Origin: Pedobacter chinensis
Lineage (GTDB): Bacteria; Bacteroidota; Bacteroidia; Sphingobacteriales; Sphingobacteriaceae
Assembly: GCF_003339865.1 (NCBI RefSeq)
Contig: NZ_QPKV01000007.1
Location: forward strand, 124,001 to 188,000
Reading direction: 5' to 3'
Length of the DNA stretch: 64,000 nt
The position numbers were made by a program, and so were the translations under genes. A model generated the notes under the pieces. The model was not told the origin of the DNA. It saw only the letters and a program-made list of their open reading frames with translations, and did not search any database. Of this stretch, positions 49,661 through 57,817 are shown piece by piece. Every line of letters begins with the position of its first letter. Position 1 is the first letter of the stretch.

Positions 49661-50263
49661 TTATTCTTCTTCGTCCGTTTCATCAATGGGATAATCGGTT
49701 GTCAATTCTTCCGCTTGTGGCGGTTCGGGCGTTGTTTCTTCCATTGCTCCGAAAAGGCTCGGTGTTCCAAACTTGTCGGACAATGCTGTTTTGCGTTTGC
49801 GTATCTCGTCCGCTTTTTCGGGAAACTCTGTTATATCGGGTACTTTCATCCACGCATCCCGGAATTTGCCCTCTTTTTCGAGTTCGTCAGCCTTTGCCAT
49901 TGCATCTTTAAATTTCTTGTCTTTGGCTTCCTTATCCTTTTTGGCTTTCTCGGTCTTTTCTTTCTCCATTGCCGATTGCTTTTTGACTTCCTCCATTTGT
50001 TTGAGGAATTTTTCCATATCTACCATTACGCCCGAAACGGTTTTGATAGGTGCTTTTATCTGCTCAAAAAATCCCTCGTCAAATTCCTGGGGCGTGGCGT
50101 TAAATGTCAATGGGGGAATAAGGTTTTTAGCGTTATCTCCGCATTGTTCGTTATTGAGCAATACCGATACGATTAGGTTGCTTTCTGCTCCTTTGGAAAT
50201 GTTCAGTTGCAATACTCCTGTAAAGTCCAACTGTGCTATCTTATTGAAAAAATTGGTATTCAT
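49661..50263 (-). CDS. PRTRC system protein E
   Basis: 200 residues. N-terminal domain (MNTNFFNKIAQLDFTGVLQL, VSVLLNNEQCGDNAKNLIPP, LTFNATPQEFDEGFFEQIKA) is the PRTRC E/Mpf-like part; a long charged coiled coil (EKEKTEKAKKDKEAKDKKF) follows, and the C-terminus is acidic. It is the first PRTRC gene of the cassette. The upstream run of small genes is co-directional with short gaps (19 nt to the next), so a common transcript starting near SSB is likely. Confidence 0.85.
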   Translation of the reverse strand: MNTNFFNKIAQLDFTGVLQLNISKGAESNLIVSVLLNNEQCGDNAKNLIPPLTFNATPQEFDEGFFEQIKAPIKTVSGVMVDMEKFLKQMEEVKKQSAMEKEKTEKAKKDKEAKDKKFKDAMAKADELEKEGKFRDAWMKVPDITEFPEKADEIRKRKTALSDKFGTPSLFGAMEETTPEPPQAEELTTDYPIDETDEEE

Positions 50264-50282
50264 CGTTCTGAAATTTTAATTG

Positions 50283-50615
50283 TTATCTAATTGTTTCTAC
50301 ATACTCGTTATACCGTTTCGTTATATCCTTACCCTTTCTGAAATTGTCTTTTGCATAGCTGTAATGCTCCTCGAAAAACTTTACTTCTTTTGTAGTTAGG
50401 TCAATGGTGTAGCGGTAGGTTGCGTTGCAACGTCTTTCATCCATTGTGCAATGCTCCGATAGTAAAGCCATTTCCTGTTCGCTGTTGTCAAGCGAAAGAA
50501 GTGGTAATAACAGATGCTCTACGATATAACCCTGTTCGGGTGCGGAACTGCTATCAGCAACGCATATAATTGATTTGCCGTTGCTCAATTTGATATGGAG
50601 GTTTGAACGTGTCAT
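50283..50615 (-). CDS. Hypothetical small protein
   Basis: 110 residues from the ATG at 50615, which overlaps the stop of the upstream gene as ATGA (50612-50615); a longer frame to 50657 would run deep into that gene. Contains KLSNGKSIICVADSSSAPEQ, EQEMALLSEHCTMDE and YRYTIDLTTKEVKFFEEHY. No family recognised. Probably cytoplasmic, part of the accessory operon of the ICE between SSB and PRTRC. Confidence 0.6.
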   Translation of the reverse strand: MTRSNLHIKLSNGKSIICVADSSSAPEQGYIVEHLLLPLLSLDNSEQEMALLSEHCTMDERRCNATYRYTIDLTTKEVKFFEEHYSYAKDNFRKGKDITKRYNEYVETIR

Positions 50616-51055
50616 AAAGGTTGAATTAATGAGGTTAATGAAAATTCTTCCGTCCAAAATTCCTCGCTCGTATGTTTGCCGTATGCTTTATAAATGGCAT
50701 TGCCATTACGATACATTACAAGCCTGTAACAGTCTAACCGATTTTCGGGAACGGTAAAGGCTTCCTGTTCTTCTTCGTTCAGCTCTACAAATACCCATTC
50801 CTTACCTGCAAGCATTTCTTCAATATCGGGATTGTCGTTTTCGTCTACCCTGTAAAATTCTACTGCGGTATCATAGTAATTTAGGGATTGGAAATTGTAG
50901 TCCTCTGCAAAAGGCTTTACCAATTCAAGCCTTTGTGCCTGTTCCTTTTTCCATTCTTCGGAAAGGTGTACAATAGCGAACTCGCAATTGTCCCATTCGC
51001 TGTTGGTAGTGGCTTTTACCAAAATATGTGCTGTCGCTTTATCTGTTATTTTCAT
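50612..51055 (-). CDS. Hypothetical acidic protein
   Basis: 147 residues, acidic and cytoplasmic. Contains TAHILVKATTNSEWDNCEFA, IEEMLAGKEWVFVELNEEEQ and NRLDCYRLVMYRNGNAIYKA, a mixed alpha/beta composition. No family recognised. The following gene starts within its stop codon (4-nt overlap), and the preceding one ends 18 nt upstream. It belongs to the set of small conserved-looking accessory genes typical of this end of Bacteroidota ICEs. Confidence 0.6.
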   Translation of the reverse strand: MKITDKATAHILVKATTNSEWDNCEFAIVHLSEEWKKEQAQRLELVKPFAEDYNFQSLNYYDTAVEFYRVDENDNPDIEEMLAGKEWVFVELNEEEQEAFTVPENRLDCYRLVMYRNGNAIYKAYGKHTSEEFWTEEFSLTSLIQPL

Positions 51056-51073
51056 CTTTGATTGCTTTAATTG

Positions 51074-51412
51074 TTATTTACTGATTTCCGCTATTTGGTC
51101 AATCCTGCCGTAAACAATGCTTCTAAGGCTGGTTTTGTCGGGGGCGTTGTATTCAGCCCAATTGCCGTACTGTTTTACCACATAGGTTTTCAATACATCT
51201 TCAAACCCGAACCGATACCCCTGCAAGGGAACGGCTCTTTTGAAAAAGGCATTACGGTTTACGGCTTCGGCAAGCCAATTCTTTTCGGCTCGGTTCATCT
51301 TTTCGCCCTTGTTCAGTTTTTCCCTCAATAGATAGACCTTTGCATTTTCAAGGGTTTTCAATTCGGGAACATCGTGGCGGACAAACTTTGTGGCTATTAC
51401 TGTTTTTTCCAT
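51074..51412 (-). CDS. Hypothetical protein
   Basis: 112 residues. FVRHDVPELKTLENAKVYLL and LNKGEKMNRAEKNWLAEAVN are the most distinctive segments, followed by FKRAVPLQGYRFGFEDVLKT and YGNWAEYNAPDKTSLR. Helical and basic, possibly nucleic-acid associated. No family recognised. It sits 11 nt from the preceding DUF1281-like gene and 18 nt from the next gene. Confidence 0.6.
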   Translation of the reverse strand: MEKTVIATKFVRHDVPELKTLENAKVYLLREKLNKGEKMNRAEKNWLAEAVNRNAFFKRAVPLQGYRFGFEDVLKTYVVKQYGNWAEYNAPDKTSLRSIVYGRIDQIAEISK

Positions 51413-51423
51413 TGCATCTGTTT

Positions 51424-51906
51424 TTAAGGTTGATGACTGGCTATTTTTCGCTCCAATAGGGTTTCCAATATCTCGTAATCGCTTTCGTATTCTTCACCCT
51501 CGAAATGATAGGTATCGGTTTCTTCATCGAACTCGTATTGCTCAAAATCTTCGTCCTCTAAATAAATATCTATGAGTAGCTTGTCAGCAAATGTTACCCT
51601 GCCACATACACAGTTGCCTAATTCCTCATAGTCCTGTGTGAAGTTCACGTTATAGTGTCCTGCTATCGCTTGCATTACATCGATATTGGGCGACCATTTT
51701 GTTTCGTATTGGTATATGCCCTCGTCACCGTCATTCCAATAGAGATTAAAGAAATAACCTCCGTTGGTGTCGGGAACGAAGTCGGGTAATTGTCCCTGTT
51801 CCTCTTTTTCCTCTTTCAATTTCATTGTCTGAAAAAGCTGTTGTATCTGTTGGATTGCTTCGGGTTTGCCCTCGAAAACAACCGTGTTACTGCACCAATT
51901 AGCCAT
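51424..51906 (-). CDS. DUF1281/Api92-like ferredoxin-fold protein
   Basis: 160 residues. Begins MANWCSNTVVFEGKPEAIQQ, the typical opening of the ferredoxin-like-in-Api92 (YubB, DUF1281) family seen on plasmids and phages, and continues with GGYFFNLYWNDGDEGIYQYE and WSPNIDVMQAIAGHYNV. The C-terminus is strongly acidic (EDEDFEQYEFDEETD), as in DNA mimics, though no such function is established. It is 2 nt from the upstream gene. Confidence 0.75.
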   Translation of the reverse strand: MANWCSNTVVFEGKPEAIQQIQQLFQTMKLKEEKEEQGQLPDFVPDTNGGYFFNLYWNDGDEGIYQYETKWSPNIDVMQAIAGHYNVNFTQDYEELGNCVCGRVTFADKLLIDIYLEDEDFEQYEFDEETDTYHFEGEEYESDYEILETLLERKIASHQP

Positions 51907-51908
51907 AA

Positions 51909-52319
51909 TTATTTATCGTTTAGGGTTATTGAAAGAATTTTATCACTCCCGAAAAGCAGGTGTATTGCCTGTTTAAGGGCAGGGTTACATTGTTCACTCT
52001 CTGAATACTCGATAAGGCAGTAAAGGGCAAAGAGTGAGTTGTGCCCGTCAAAAAAATGGTCAGCAAACCAACGTGGGCGTTTCCACAATTTTTCTTGGTT
52101 TTTCTCAATCTCCTTGTTTGCATTCTGCACAAGCCTGTACCAAAACTCTGCTGTAAAAAATCCTTTTTGATACCAACCCTCACGGAATGCGGTTTCATTC
52201 TGAAGAAAATATTCGCATTGTTCTTTTATGGCGTTTTGTAGTTTCTCCAATTCTTCGGGAAACAGTCTGCATAGCAATTCGCCTTTATCTAAATTGTCCA
52301 TTTTGCTTAATGCTTTCAT
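51909..52319 (-). CDS. Hypothetical protein
   Basis: 136 residues, mostly helical. GELLCRLFPEELEKLQNAIK, CEYFLQNETAFREGWYQKGF and YRLVQNANKEIEKNQEKLWK are recognisable features, followed by RPRWFADHFFDGHNSLFALY. It looks soluble and may bind a partner of the replication/transfer machinery. No family recognised with certainty. Its start is one base after the stop of the small 57-residue gene upstream. Confidence 0.6.
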   Translation of the reverse strand: MKALSKMDNLDKGELLCRLFPEELEKLQNAIKEQCEYFLQNETAFREGWYQKGFFTAEFWYRLVQNANKEIEKNQEKLWKRPRWFADHFFDGHNSLFALYCLIEYSESEQCNPALKQAIHLLFGSDKILSITLNDK

Positions 52320-52320
52320 A

Positions 52321-52494
52321 TCATTGAACTTTTTTACTGTTAATCATTTTTAGTTTTACTATGGCACTTTCGGGACAACCCTCTACGGCTGTTATGTGCT
52401 GTATCGCTCCCTGTTCTCCGCTTAGTGATACTACTGTCAGCGTTGCTTTGCCTTTGCCGTGTTTTAGGGTTGCTTTATAGGTCTGTATTGTCAT
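52321..52494 (-). CDS. Small 57-residue protein
   Basis: Found by reading the gap: the minus-strand ATG at 52494 opens a 57-codon frame starting MTIQTYKATLKHGKGKAT, continuing through SLSGEQGAIQHITAVEGC and ending NSKKVQ. Its stop (52321-52323) is one base from the start of the next gene, and the composition (beta-rich, basic) is that of a real protein. It fills the space between the DUF932 gene hairpin and the 136-residue gene. No family recognised. Confidence 0.65.
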   Translation of the reverse strand: MTIQTYKATLKHGKGKATLTVVSLSGEQGAIQHITAVEGCPESAIVKLKMINSKKVQ

Positions 52495-52509
52495 AGCCGT
52501 TGTATATAG

Positions 52510-52539
52510 TAGGCTACCACCGTTTAAGGCGGTAGCCTA
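52510..52539 (-). terminator. Strong hairpin after the DUF932 gene
   Basis: Perfect 9-bp arms TAGGCTACC (52510-52518) and GGTAGCCTA (52531-52539) with a 12-nt loop, 8 nt after the DUF932 stop. There is no T run, so it may be a partial terminator or an RNA processing/stabilising element inside the long operon. Confidence 0.55.
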
Positions 52540-52546
52540 TAGTTAT

Positions 52547-53620
52547 CTAATTGAGGTTAAGGATTTCCGCACCGTCCAAAGCAAATGAGGTACACAATTC
52601 AAATGCTTTCTGTGATTTGAGTTGGGCAGTACCACCCAATACAATACTCTGTAGCTTGGCTTCGTCATTCTTGTAATTTCTTACGTTCTGATAGTAGCCT
52701 GTCACAGCATTGTACGCTCCGAACAAAGTGCCTTTGGTGGTGTCCATTTGTTGGGTGTCGCTTATCATTGCATAGCTGAAAGCATCATCAACCACGTTTT
52801 TGAACACGGTGGAAATTTCATCTTCTGCACCTTTCTTGATTAGGTCAAGCGTTTCCTTGTTCGGGCAAAGTGCCAATTGGATTAGCTTTCTTACTTCTCG
52901 GTCAGATACTTTAACCTTTGCCCACTCGTTGAAAATTCCTTCCAATTGGTTGCTCAACGTATTGGCAAGTCCCATAATCTTGTGAGCGTTCTCGATACGC
53001 TGTTTTGCCCCCGAAGTGTGTTTGATGCGGACTACATTGGTCATACTACGTAACGAAGCGTTAAGCGTATTTTGGCAGACAATCCTAATCGGTGTAAATG
53101 CTGCGGTAATACTTCCGCTACCATCGTGCGAAGTTGTGAGGAAGATATATTTTTCTGTTACGTCATCGCCATTACCTACACGAATGTAGTCGGGCAATTT
53201 GGCTGTAATAAATATGCGTTCTCCGTTGCCCAATGCCCCTGCGGTTTCGTATAGAATACCTTCGCCACCATCTACAATGGCGTCGAAGAAATTAAAGGCT
53301 TCTTTGTTCTGTACGATATGGTAATCTTTACCTACTACACCCAATACGGCATTGTTATCGGTTCGTATGTTGGCAAAATAGTTAGGTACTTCCAATTCAC
53401 TACTGCCTATCTCTATGCCGTTAGCCGTTTCGATTATGCCCGAACCTTTGGTAAATAGTGGGGATTTAACCACCTCGTAATCTAACCCTGCGTATTTGAT
53501 AGCTTCTTCGCTTGTTGGGTATTGCTCCACGATTTGCCCCAAATTATGCCACGCTTTTTGCTGTACTGAAAAGAAACTGTGCTTTCCTGTTCTTTCGTTG
53601 AAATGAATGTTATGTGCCAT
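52547..53620 (-). CDS. DUF932 (phage/plasmid-like TIGR03299) protein
   Basis: 357 residues. The segment WHNLGQIVEQYPTSEEAIKY near residue 25, GLDYEVVKSPLF, AVLGVVGKDYHIVQNKEAFN and the C-terminal part TKGTLFGAYNAVTGYYQNVR are characteristic of DUF932. These proteins are common on plasmids, phages and ICEs and have no proven activity; a role in single-strand DNA handling has been supposed because they travel with SSB, as here. It follows SSB by 43 nt. Confidence 0.85.
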   Translation of the reverse strand: MAHNIHFNERTGKHSFFSVQQKAWHNLGQIVEQYPTSEEAIKYAGLDYEVVKSPLFTKGSGIIETANGIEIGSSELEVPNYFANIRTDNNAVLGVVGKDYHIVQNKEAFNFFDAIVDGGEGILYETAGALGNGERIFITAKLPDYIRVGNGDDVTEKYIFLTTSHDGSGSITAAFTPIRIVCQNTLNASLRSMTNVVRIKHTSGAKQRIENAHKIMGLANTLSNQLEGIFNEWAKVKVSDREVRKLIQLALCPNKETLDLIKKGAEDEISTVFKNVVDDAFSYAMISDTQQMDTTKGTLFGAYNAVTGYYQNVRNYKNDEAKLQSIVLGGTAQLKSQKAFELCTSFALDGAEILNLN

Positions 53621-53663
53621 TTTGATAAAATTTTGATGTTAAAAAATGATTGAATGCCCGTTG

Positions 53664-54056
53664 TTAAAATGGGAGGTCGTCTTCTGTACCTTGCCCTGCT
53701 GTACTGTTGTTTCCTGTTTGTGCAGTAGCCTGTACGCTTTCTGTTCTCCTGCTACCTCCGTGCAGTTTGATGTTTGAGGTATGGAAATTTAGTCCTGCTC
53801 TTGGCTCTCCGTCATTGCCTGTCCACGCTCTTGTACTTACTCGTCCTGTGAGTTCTACCAAAGTGCCTTTTGTGAGTAATGTGGCTACCTTAGCAGAAAT
53901 CCAATAAGAGCAGTCGAAATAGGTGGTTTGCTCTATGCGTTCGCCTTGCTTGTTTTTGTAGCTGTCGTTGGTTGCTACTGAAAAGTTTACTACTTGTTTG
54001 TCCTGTGATGTTGTGCGTACTTCCGCATCTCTTGTCAGTCTTCCGATGATGTTCAT
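53664..54056 (-). CDS. ssb: Single-stranded DNA-binding protein
   Basis: 130 residues. OB-fold SSB: IIGRLTRDAEVRTTSQDKQV, NFSVATNDSYKNKQGERIEQ, TTYFDCSYWISAKVATLLTK, VELTGRVSTRAWTGNDGEPR. The C-terminus is Gln/Thr-rich and ends in the acidic tip DDLPF, the protein-interaction tail of SSBs. It protects transferred single-stranded DNA. It is the first gene of the long minus-strand accessory/PRTRC operon. The upstream region holds no other gene. Confidence 0.93.
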   Translation of the reverse strand: MNIIGRLTRDAEVRTTSQDKQVVNFSVATNDSYKNKQGERIEQTTYFDCSYWISAKVATLLTKGTLVELTGRVSTRAWTGNDGEPRAGLNFHTSNIKLHGGSRRTESVQATAQTGNNSTAGQGTEDDLPF

Positions 54057-54423
54057 AATCGTTCCTGTTTTAAAATTTTACATTTTGTTACGTTCGCTTT
54101 TCTTGTTTCCTGCTCCCTGTTGTGGTTTGCTCCGCTTCGCTTCGCATAATTTTTTCCAAAAGAAAAACCGGAAAAAAGAAAGCAGACTATCAAGGCGGTC
54201 AAGAGGAAAAGCCAAAAGGAAACGGAATAATTGGAGGGTACCTTTAGGGAGGAAACCGTTTATGCCGTAGTCTTTTGGCTGGGATTGAGCGTGGGTGACC
54301 GCCGTACTTTGGCTGCCTTTTTACCGGTTGATTATGGAAATATTTTCTCCTAATTTTTATGGAATAATGACCAGGCTATGAGAGCCTGAAATAGTGGTGG
54401 GAATAATCGAAAAGTAAGGGCAT
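54057..54423. other. Intergenic region upstream of ssb
   Basis: About 370 nt without a credible gene. It should hold the promoter of the ssb-PRTRC operon (minus strand). A short tandem repeat of five-base units (plus strand TCCGC, TTCGC, TTCGC at 54131-54145) and a purine/pyrimidine-skewed stretch (54150-54230) are present. A plus-strand frame (53968-54270) overlaps ssb and looks accidental. Nothing else is seen. Confidence 0.5.
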
Positions 54424-54451
54424 AAAAAAAGCAGAACCATTAAGTTCTGCT
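54424..54451 (-). terminator. Terminator of the integrase gene
   Basis: Arms GCAGAAC (54431-54437) and GTTCTGC (54444-54450) with a 6-nt loop; on the minus strand it is followed by a run of seven T. It lies 32 nt after the integrase stop. Confidence 0.85.
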
Positions 54452-54482
54452 TCGATCTGACAAGTAAAGAATACATTGATTT

Positions 54483-55802
54483 TTAAACCATAATTTCTTC
54501 GGTATCGTAAAATTCAATTTCTTCATCATTCAATAACACTATTTCTTCACGTTCCATTTGAATAAGAAATGCTTCTTCCATAGCTTGAAATTTGGGGGCT
54601 ACCAAATCCATATCCTTACTGATTTTCTGGCTGGTAATCTTGGCGTAAATCTGTGTAGTGGAAATATTCTTATGACCCATCATTTTGCTAAGGCTTTCAA
54701 GCGGAACACCCTCGGTCAAAAACATTGTAGCGAATGTATGACGGGCAGTATGGAATGTAACTTTCTGTTCTGTAACAATGCCCGCTTTCTCAATAAGTTT
54801 ACCTATATGCGTATTGCAAGTCGCATTGGATGGCATTGGGAATACAAACTCATTTCTTGTAACTCCACGGTATTTCTCAATAATGCGTTTAGGTATTTCC
54901 AAAAGACGGACGTTGGAGGCAACATCTGATTTCTTCCTCCTGCTTATTATCCATTGGTGTCCGTCAAAGAACGATTGGATATTGCTCCATTTCAGCTTCT
55001 TAATGTCAATATAAGAAAGCCCTGTAAAACAACTGAAAATAAAAAGGTCTTTTACAAGTTCATATCGGGGCTTAGATGGTTTCAGGAACATTAAGGTTTC
55101 TACATCCTCTTTCAAAAGGTAGCTGCGGTCTGTTTCCTCCATACTGATTTCATAATCCTCAAAAGGATTATTCCGTATCAAGCCTTTTTTGATAGCCAAT
55201 TCTGCCAAAGCAATAACCGGCATTGTGTAAACCCAAACCGTATTATGGGTACATTCCTTATCAATGCGAAGAAAGAAATCAAACTCACGGATAAAATCAG
55301 AAGTGAGTTCTCGGAAAGCCATATCGTCTCGATGGTAACGCTCCCTTATAAATTCGCTAAGGTGGTTATAAACAGTGTTGTACTTGCTATATGTGCTTTG
55401 AGAGCGTTTTCCCTTAGCGACCATTTTTTCAAAGTCTTCATTTTGCTCTTTAAAGACTTTTAGTATGGCATCTTCCATTACACCAACACCCAAAAACGAG
55501 AGCTTTACTTTTTGGGCGGTTGCGAAGCCCTCGTGTTTCAGCATATCCTCGTAAATCTTGTCGATACGACCCCGTATATTATCCAGCTTTTGGTTAACAC
55601 TCAAAGCGGTGGCACTCTTTCCCTCAACTCTTCCGTATTTTAAATCCCAATTTTTTGGGTTAATTTCTAACTTTGTCCCCAAAGTTTTAGCTGTTCCGTC
55701 AATGGTAATACGTGCCATAATCGGTGCATTACCGTTCTTCTTCAGTTCGTTCTTTTTCAGGTAGAAAAGCAGCTTGAACGTCGATTTTTTTGCCTGTTCC
55801 AT
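54483..55802 (-). CDS. int: Tyrosine recombinase/integrase of the ICE (IntDOT-like)
   Basis: 439 residues. SAM-like N-terminal and core-binding domains (YSKYNTVYNHLSEFIRERYH, FDFFLRIDKECTHNTVWVY), then the catalytic domain. The catalytic set includes a beta-hairpin Lys (ISRRKKSDVASNVRLL), the HxxR box FHTARHTFATM, the His of MMGHKNIS, and the nucleophile in TTQIYAKITSQKI. The first Arg is replaced: the box reads CFTGLSYIDIKKLKW, with Ser where most enzymes have Arg, exactly as described for IntDOT of CTnDOT. It integrates and, with the excisionase-like proteins, excises the element. It lies at one end, so the attachment site should be within about 450 nt beyond its start. Confidence 0.92.
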   Translation of the reverse strand: MEQAKKSTFKLLFYLKKNELKKNGNAPIMARITIDGTAKTLGTKLEINPKNWDLKYGRVEGKSATALSVNQKLDNIRGRIDKIYEDMLKHEGFATAQKVKLSFLGVGVMEDAILKVFKEQNEDFEKMVAKGKRSQSTYSKYNTVYNHLSEFIRERYHRDDMAFRELTSDFIREFDFFLRIDKECTHNTVWVYTMPVIALAELAIKKGLIRNNPFEDYEISMEETDRSYLLKEDVETLMFLKPSKPRYELVKDLFIFSCFTGLSYIDIKKLKWSNIQSFFDGHQWIISRRKKSDVASNVRLLEIPKRIIEKYRGVTRNEFVFPMPSNATCNTHIGKLIEKAGIVTEQKVTFHTARHTFATMFLTEGVPLESLSKMMGHKNISTTQIYAKITSQKISKDMDLVAPKFQAMEEAFLIQMEREEIVLLNDEEIEFYDTEEIMV

Positions 55803-56272
55803 AACTCAAATGTTTAATGTTTAAAATTAAATTACTCTGAGTTACAAGGGAATGTAGAAAATGATGCAAAACACAGAAATATAATCAGTTACTATACTTG
55901 TTTGGCTTTGTCAAACGGTAACGAATTAGTAACCTAAAGTTGTGTTTTTAAGCCCAAAACTTATCTTACCGTGAGTTCCAACCTAAGACTACTATTTTAT
56001 AAAGCATTATATATAAACGGTTTTATCCGTTTTGCTTATTTTTGCTTTTTACTAATATTTTTTTAAAAAAAAAAATTGATTACATAAATAATAGATTTAA
56101 CAATTTATCTAATCATTTAGTAGCAAATTATTAATAACCATCTAAAATTATAATTTTTGTCAGGTAGAGACTAGAACTCTATAATTTTTACCCACCCAGA
56201 CAAAATTTGCATACCAATCCTTCATTTGCCAATAATTTAAAGCGTAGGCAAAAAATTACGAGCTTTCCTGTA
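55803..56272. other. AT-rich junction region between the ICE and flanking DNA
   Basis: No gene. It contains the integrase promoter region, a hairpin AAACGG-TTTTAT-CCGTTT at 56015-56032, and an imperfect long hairpin at 56140-56191 (TAGAG/CTCTA inside TAAAATTATA/TATAATTTTTA), possibly a terminator for the FAD enzyme gene. The att site of the element should lie here, but no direct repeat can be tested because the other end is outside the window. No tRNA is present. Confidence 0.55.
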
Positions 56273-57712
56273 TTATAGCTTAATACTAAATACATCCTTT
56301 AAAGCTGCTTTTGCGGCATTATAACCACACATTCCATGAACACCACCACCTGGCGGCGTGGAAGATGAACAGATATATATACCTTTTTTGGAGGTTTTGT
56401 AAGGCGATAAGCGGAGTGCGGGTCGAGTAAATAGCTGTCCAATATCTAAAACTCCACCATTAATGTCCCCGCCGATATAATTTGGATTATAAAGTTCCAA
56501 TTGACTTGTGTTTAAAGTATGCCGACCTATAATCGTATCTCTAAATCCAGGAGCAAAGCGCTCTACTTGTTTCTCTATTGCGTCTGTCATATCTTTGGTA
56601 GAGCCATTTGGAACATGACAATATGCCCAGCCTGTTTCTTTTCCGGCCGGAGCACGCGAATCGTCGAAAAGGCTTTGTTGGGCAAGAAGAACAAAGGGTC
56701 TTTCGGTATGTATTCCTAGGCTGGTTTGAAGTTCTCCCTGCGCTATTTCTTCAAAAGTATTGCCCAAATGCAATGTTCCAGCCATACGACATTCTGCAGT
56801 TTTAAAAGGAATTGGTTCATTTAGTGCCCAATCAATCTTAAATACGCCCATTCCATATCTGTACCGATTTAACTGCCACTTATAGGTTGAAGAGAATTTT
56901 TGCCCGGCAATCTTCATTAGCTGTCGTGGAGTAATATCGAACAGAACAGCATGGGCTGAGGGCATCTGTGAAAGGGAAGAAATATATGTCCCCGTCTCTA
57001 TCCTGCCTCCTATGCTTTGAAAGTAACCCGCCAGTGCTTTCGCTATTGAGAGCGATCCACCTCTAGGAATTGACCAGCCTTTCAAATGTCCAGCTGTCAA
57101 TAACACAAGAGCAATTGCTGAGGTGCTTAAGTTGCTCAAAGGTTGTATTGCGTGCGCGGCCATTCCAGCAAATAGCCCTCGGGCATTTTTACCTTTAAAC
57201 CTTTTCACAAACTGAGTGGCACTGGTTAAGGCCTTCAATCCAAATTTAGCCATTTCTATAGGGTGCTCAGGAAAGCGAAGAGGCCCCATAGCATCCTTTT
57301 CAATCAACGGCCAGGCATGGCAAAGGGATTGCATCAAGTCATTGTAGGTTCGGGCATCTTCTCCCATATAGTTCGCCGTTTTCTCAACCGACAGACTGAG
57401 TACAGCCACGTCTCCATCATCAAAGGGATGGGCTGCGGAAATTGGTGGATTGACGAAATTCAGTCCGAAATCGATGAGTGGAAGCGTTCTAAAAAATGGT
57501 GATGCAAGTGACATTGGATGAATAGCAGAGCAGACATCGTGGATGAAGCCGGGCAAAGTAAGTTCCCTTGACGCCAGCCCACCTCCTACACTTTCCCTAC
57601 CCTCTATAATGAGGACAGACAATCCTTGTTGTTGCATTAAAATTGCGGCGGCTAAGCCATTTGGCCCAGAGCCAACAACTACTGCATCATAGTCACGTTT
57701 TTCACGTTTCAT
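56273..57712 (-). CDS. FAD-dependent oxidoreductase of the phytoene desaturase/PYROXD2-like family
   Basis: 479 residues. N-terminal dinucleotide-binding motif VVGSGPNGLAAAILMQQQG (residues 11-29) followed by IEGRESVGGGLASRE, and the C-terminal FAD segment STPPGGGVHGMCGYNAAKA. This is the layout of CrtI-like desaturases/isomerases and of the large NAD(P)/FAD family that includes PYROXD2. The substrate (carotenoid, retinol-like or other lipid) is not determinable; no carotenoid genes are nearby. It is the last gene of the minus-strand series, 105 nt after the outer membrane receptor gene, so it may or may not share its transcript. Confidence 0.85.
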   Translation of the reverse strand: MKREKRDYDAVVVGSGPNGLAAAILMQQQGLSVLIIEGRESVGGGLASRELTLPGFIHDVCSAIHPMSLASPFFRTLPLIDFGLNFVNPPISAAHPFDDGDVAVLSLSVEKTANYMGEDARTYNDLMQSLCHAWPLIEKDAMGPLRFPEHPIEMAKFGLKALTSATQFVKRFKGKNARGLFAGMAAHAIQPLSNLSTSAIALVLLTAGHLKGWSIPRGGSLSIAKALAGYFQSIGGRIETGTYISSLSQMPSAHAVLFDITPRQLMKIAGQKFSSTYKWQLNRYRYGMGVFKIDWALNEPIPFKTAECRMAGTLHLGNTFEEIAQGELQTSLGIHTERPFVLLAQQSLFDDSRAPAGKETGWAYCHVPNGSTKDMTDAIEKQVERFAPGFRDTIIGRHTLNTSQLELYNPNYIGGDINGGVLDIGQLFTRPALRLSPYKTSKKGIYICSSSTPPGGGVHGMCGYNAAKAALKDVFSIKL

Positions 57713-57817
57713 GTTTGTATGTTTTGTCTTTAGATATCTTGCGCATATTTCAACAGCAAGAAACCATTTTTAATTATGAGGGCATAGCGTTTCGACAATA
57801 CTTCGAATACTAATATG

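Noticed and set aside
53968..54270. 100-residue plus-strand frame across the start of ssb
   Set aside because: Overlaps ssb antisense, and its basic tail arises from an AG-rich stretch; no start signal.
55803..56272. tRNA gene or clear attachment site at the ICE end
   Set aside because: I found no cloverleaf-like sequence, and the opposite end of the element is outside the window, so no direct repeat can be verified.
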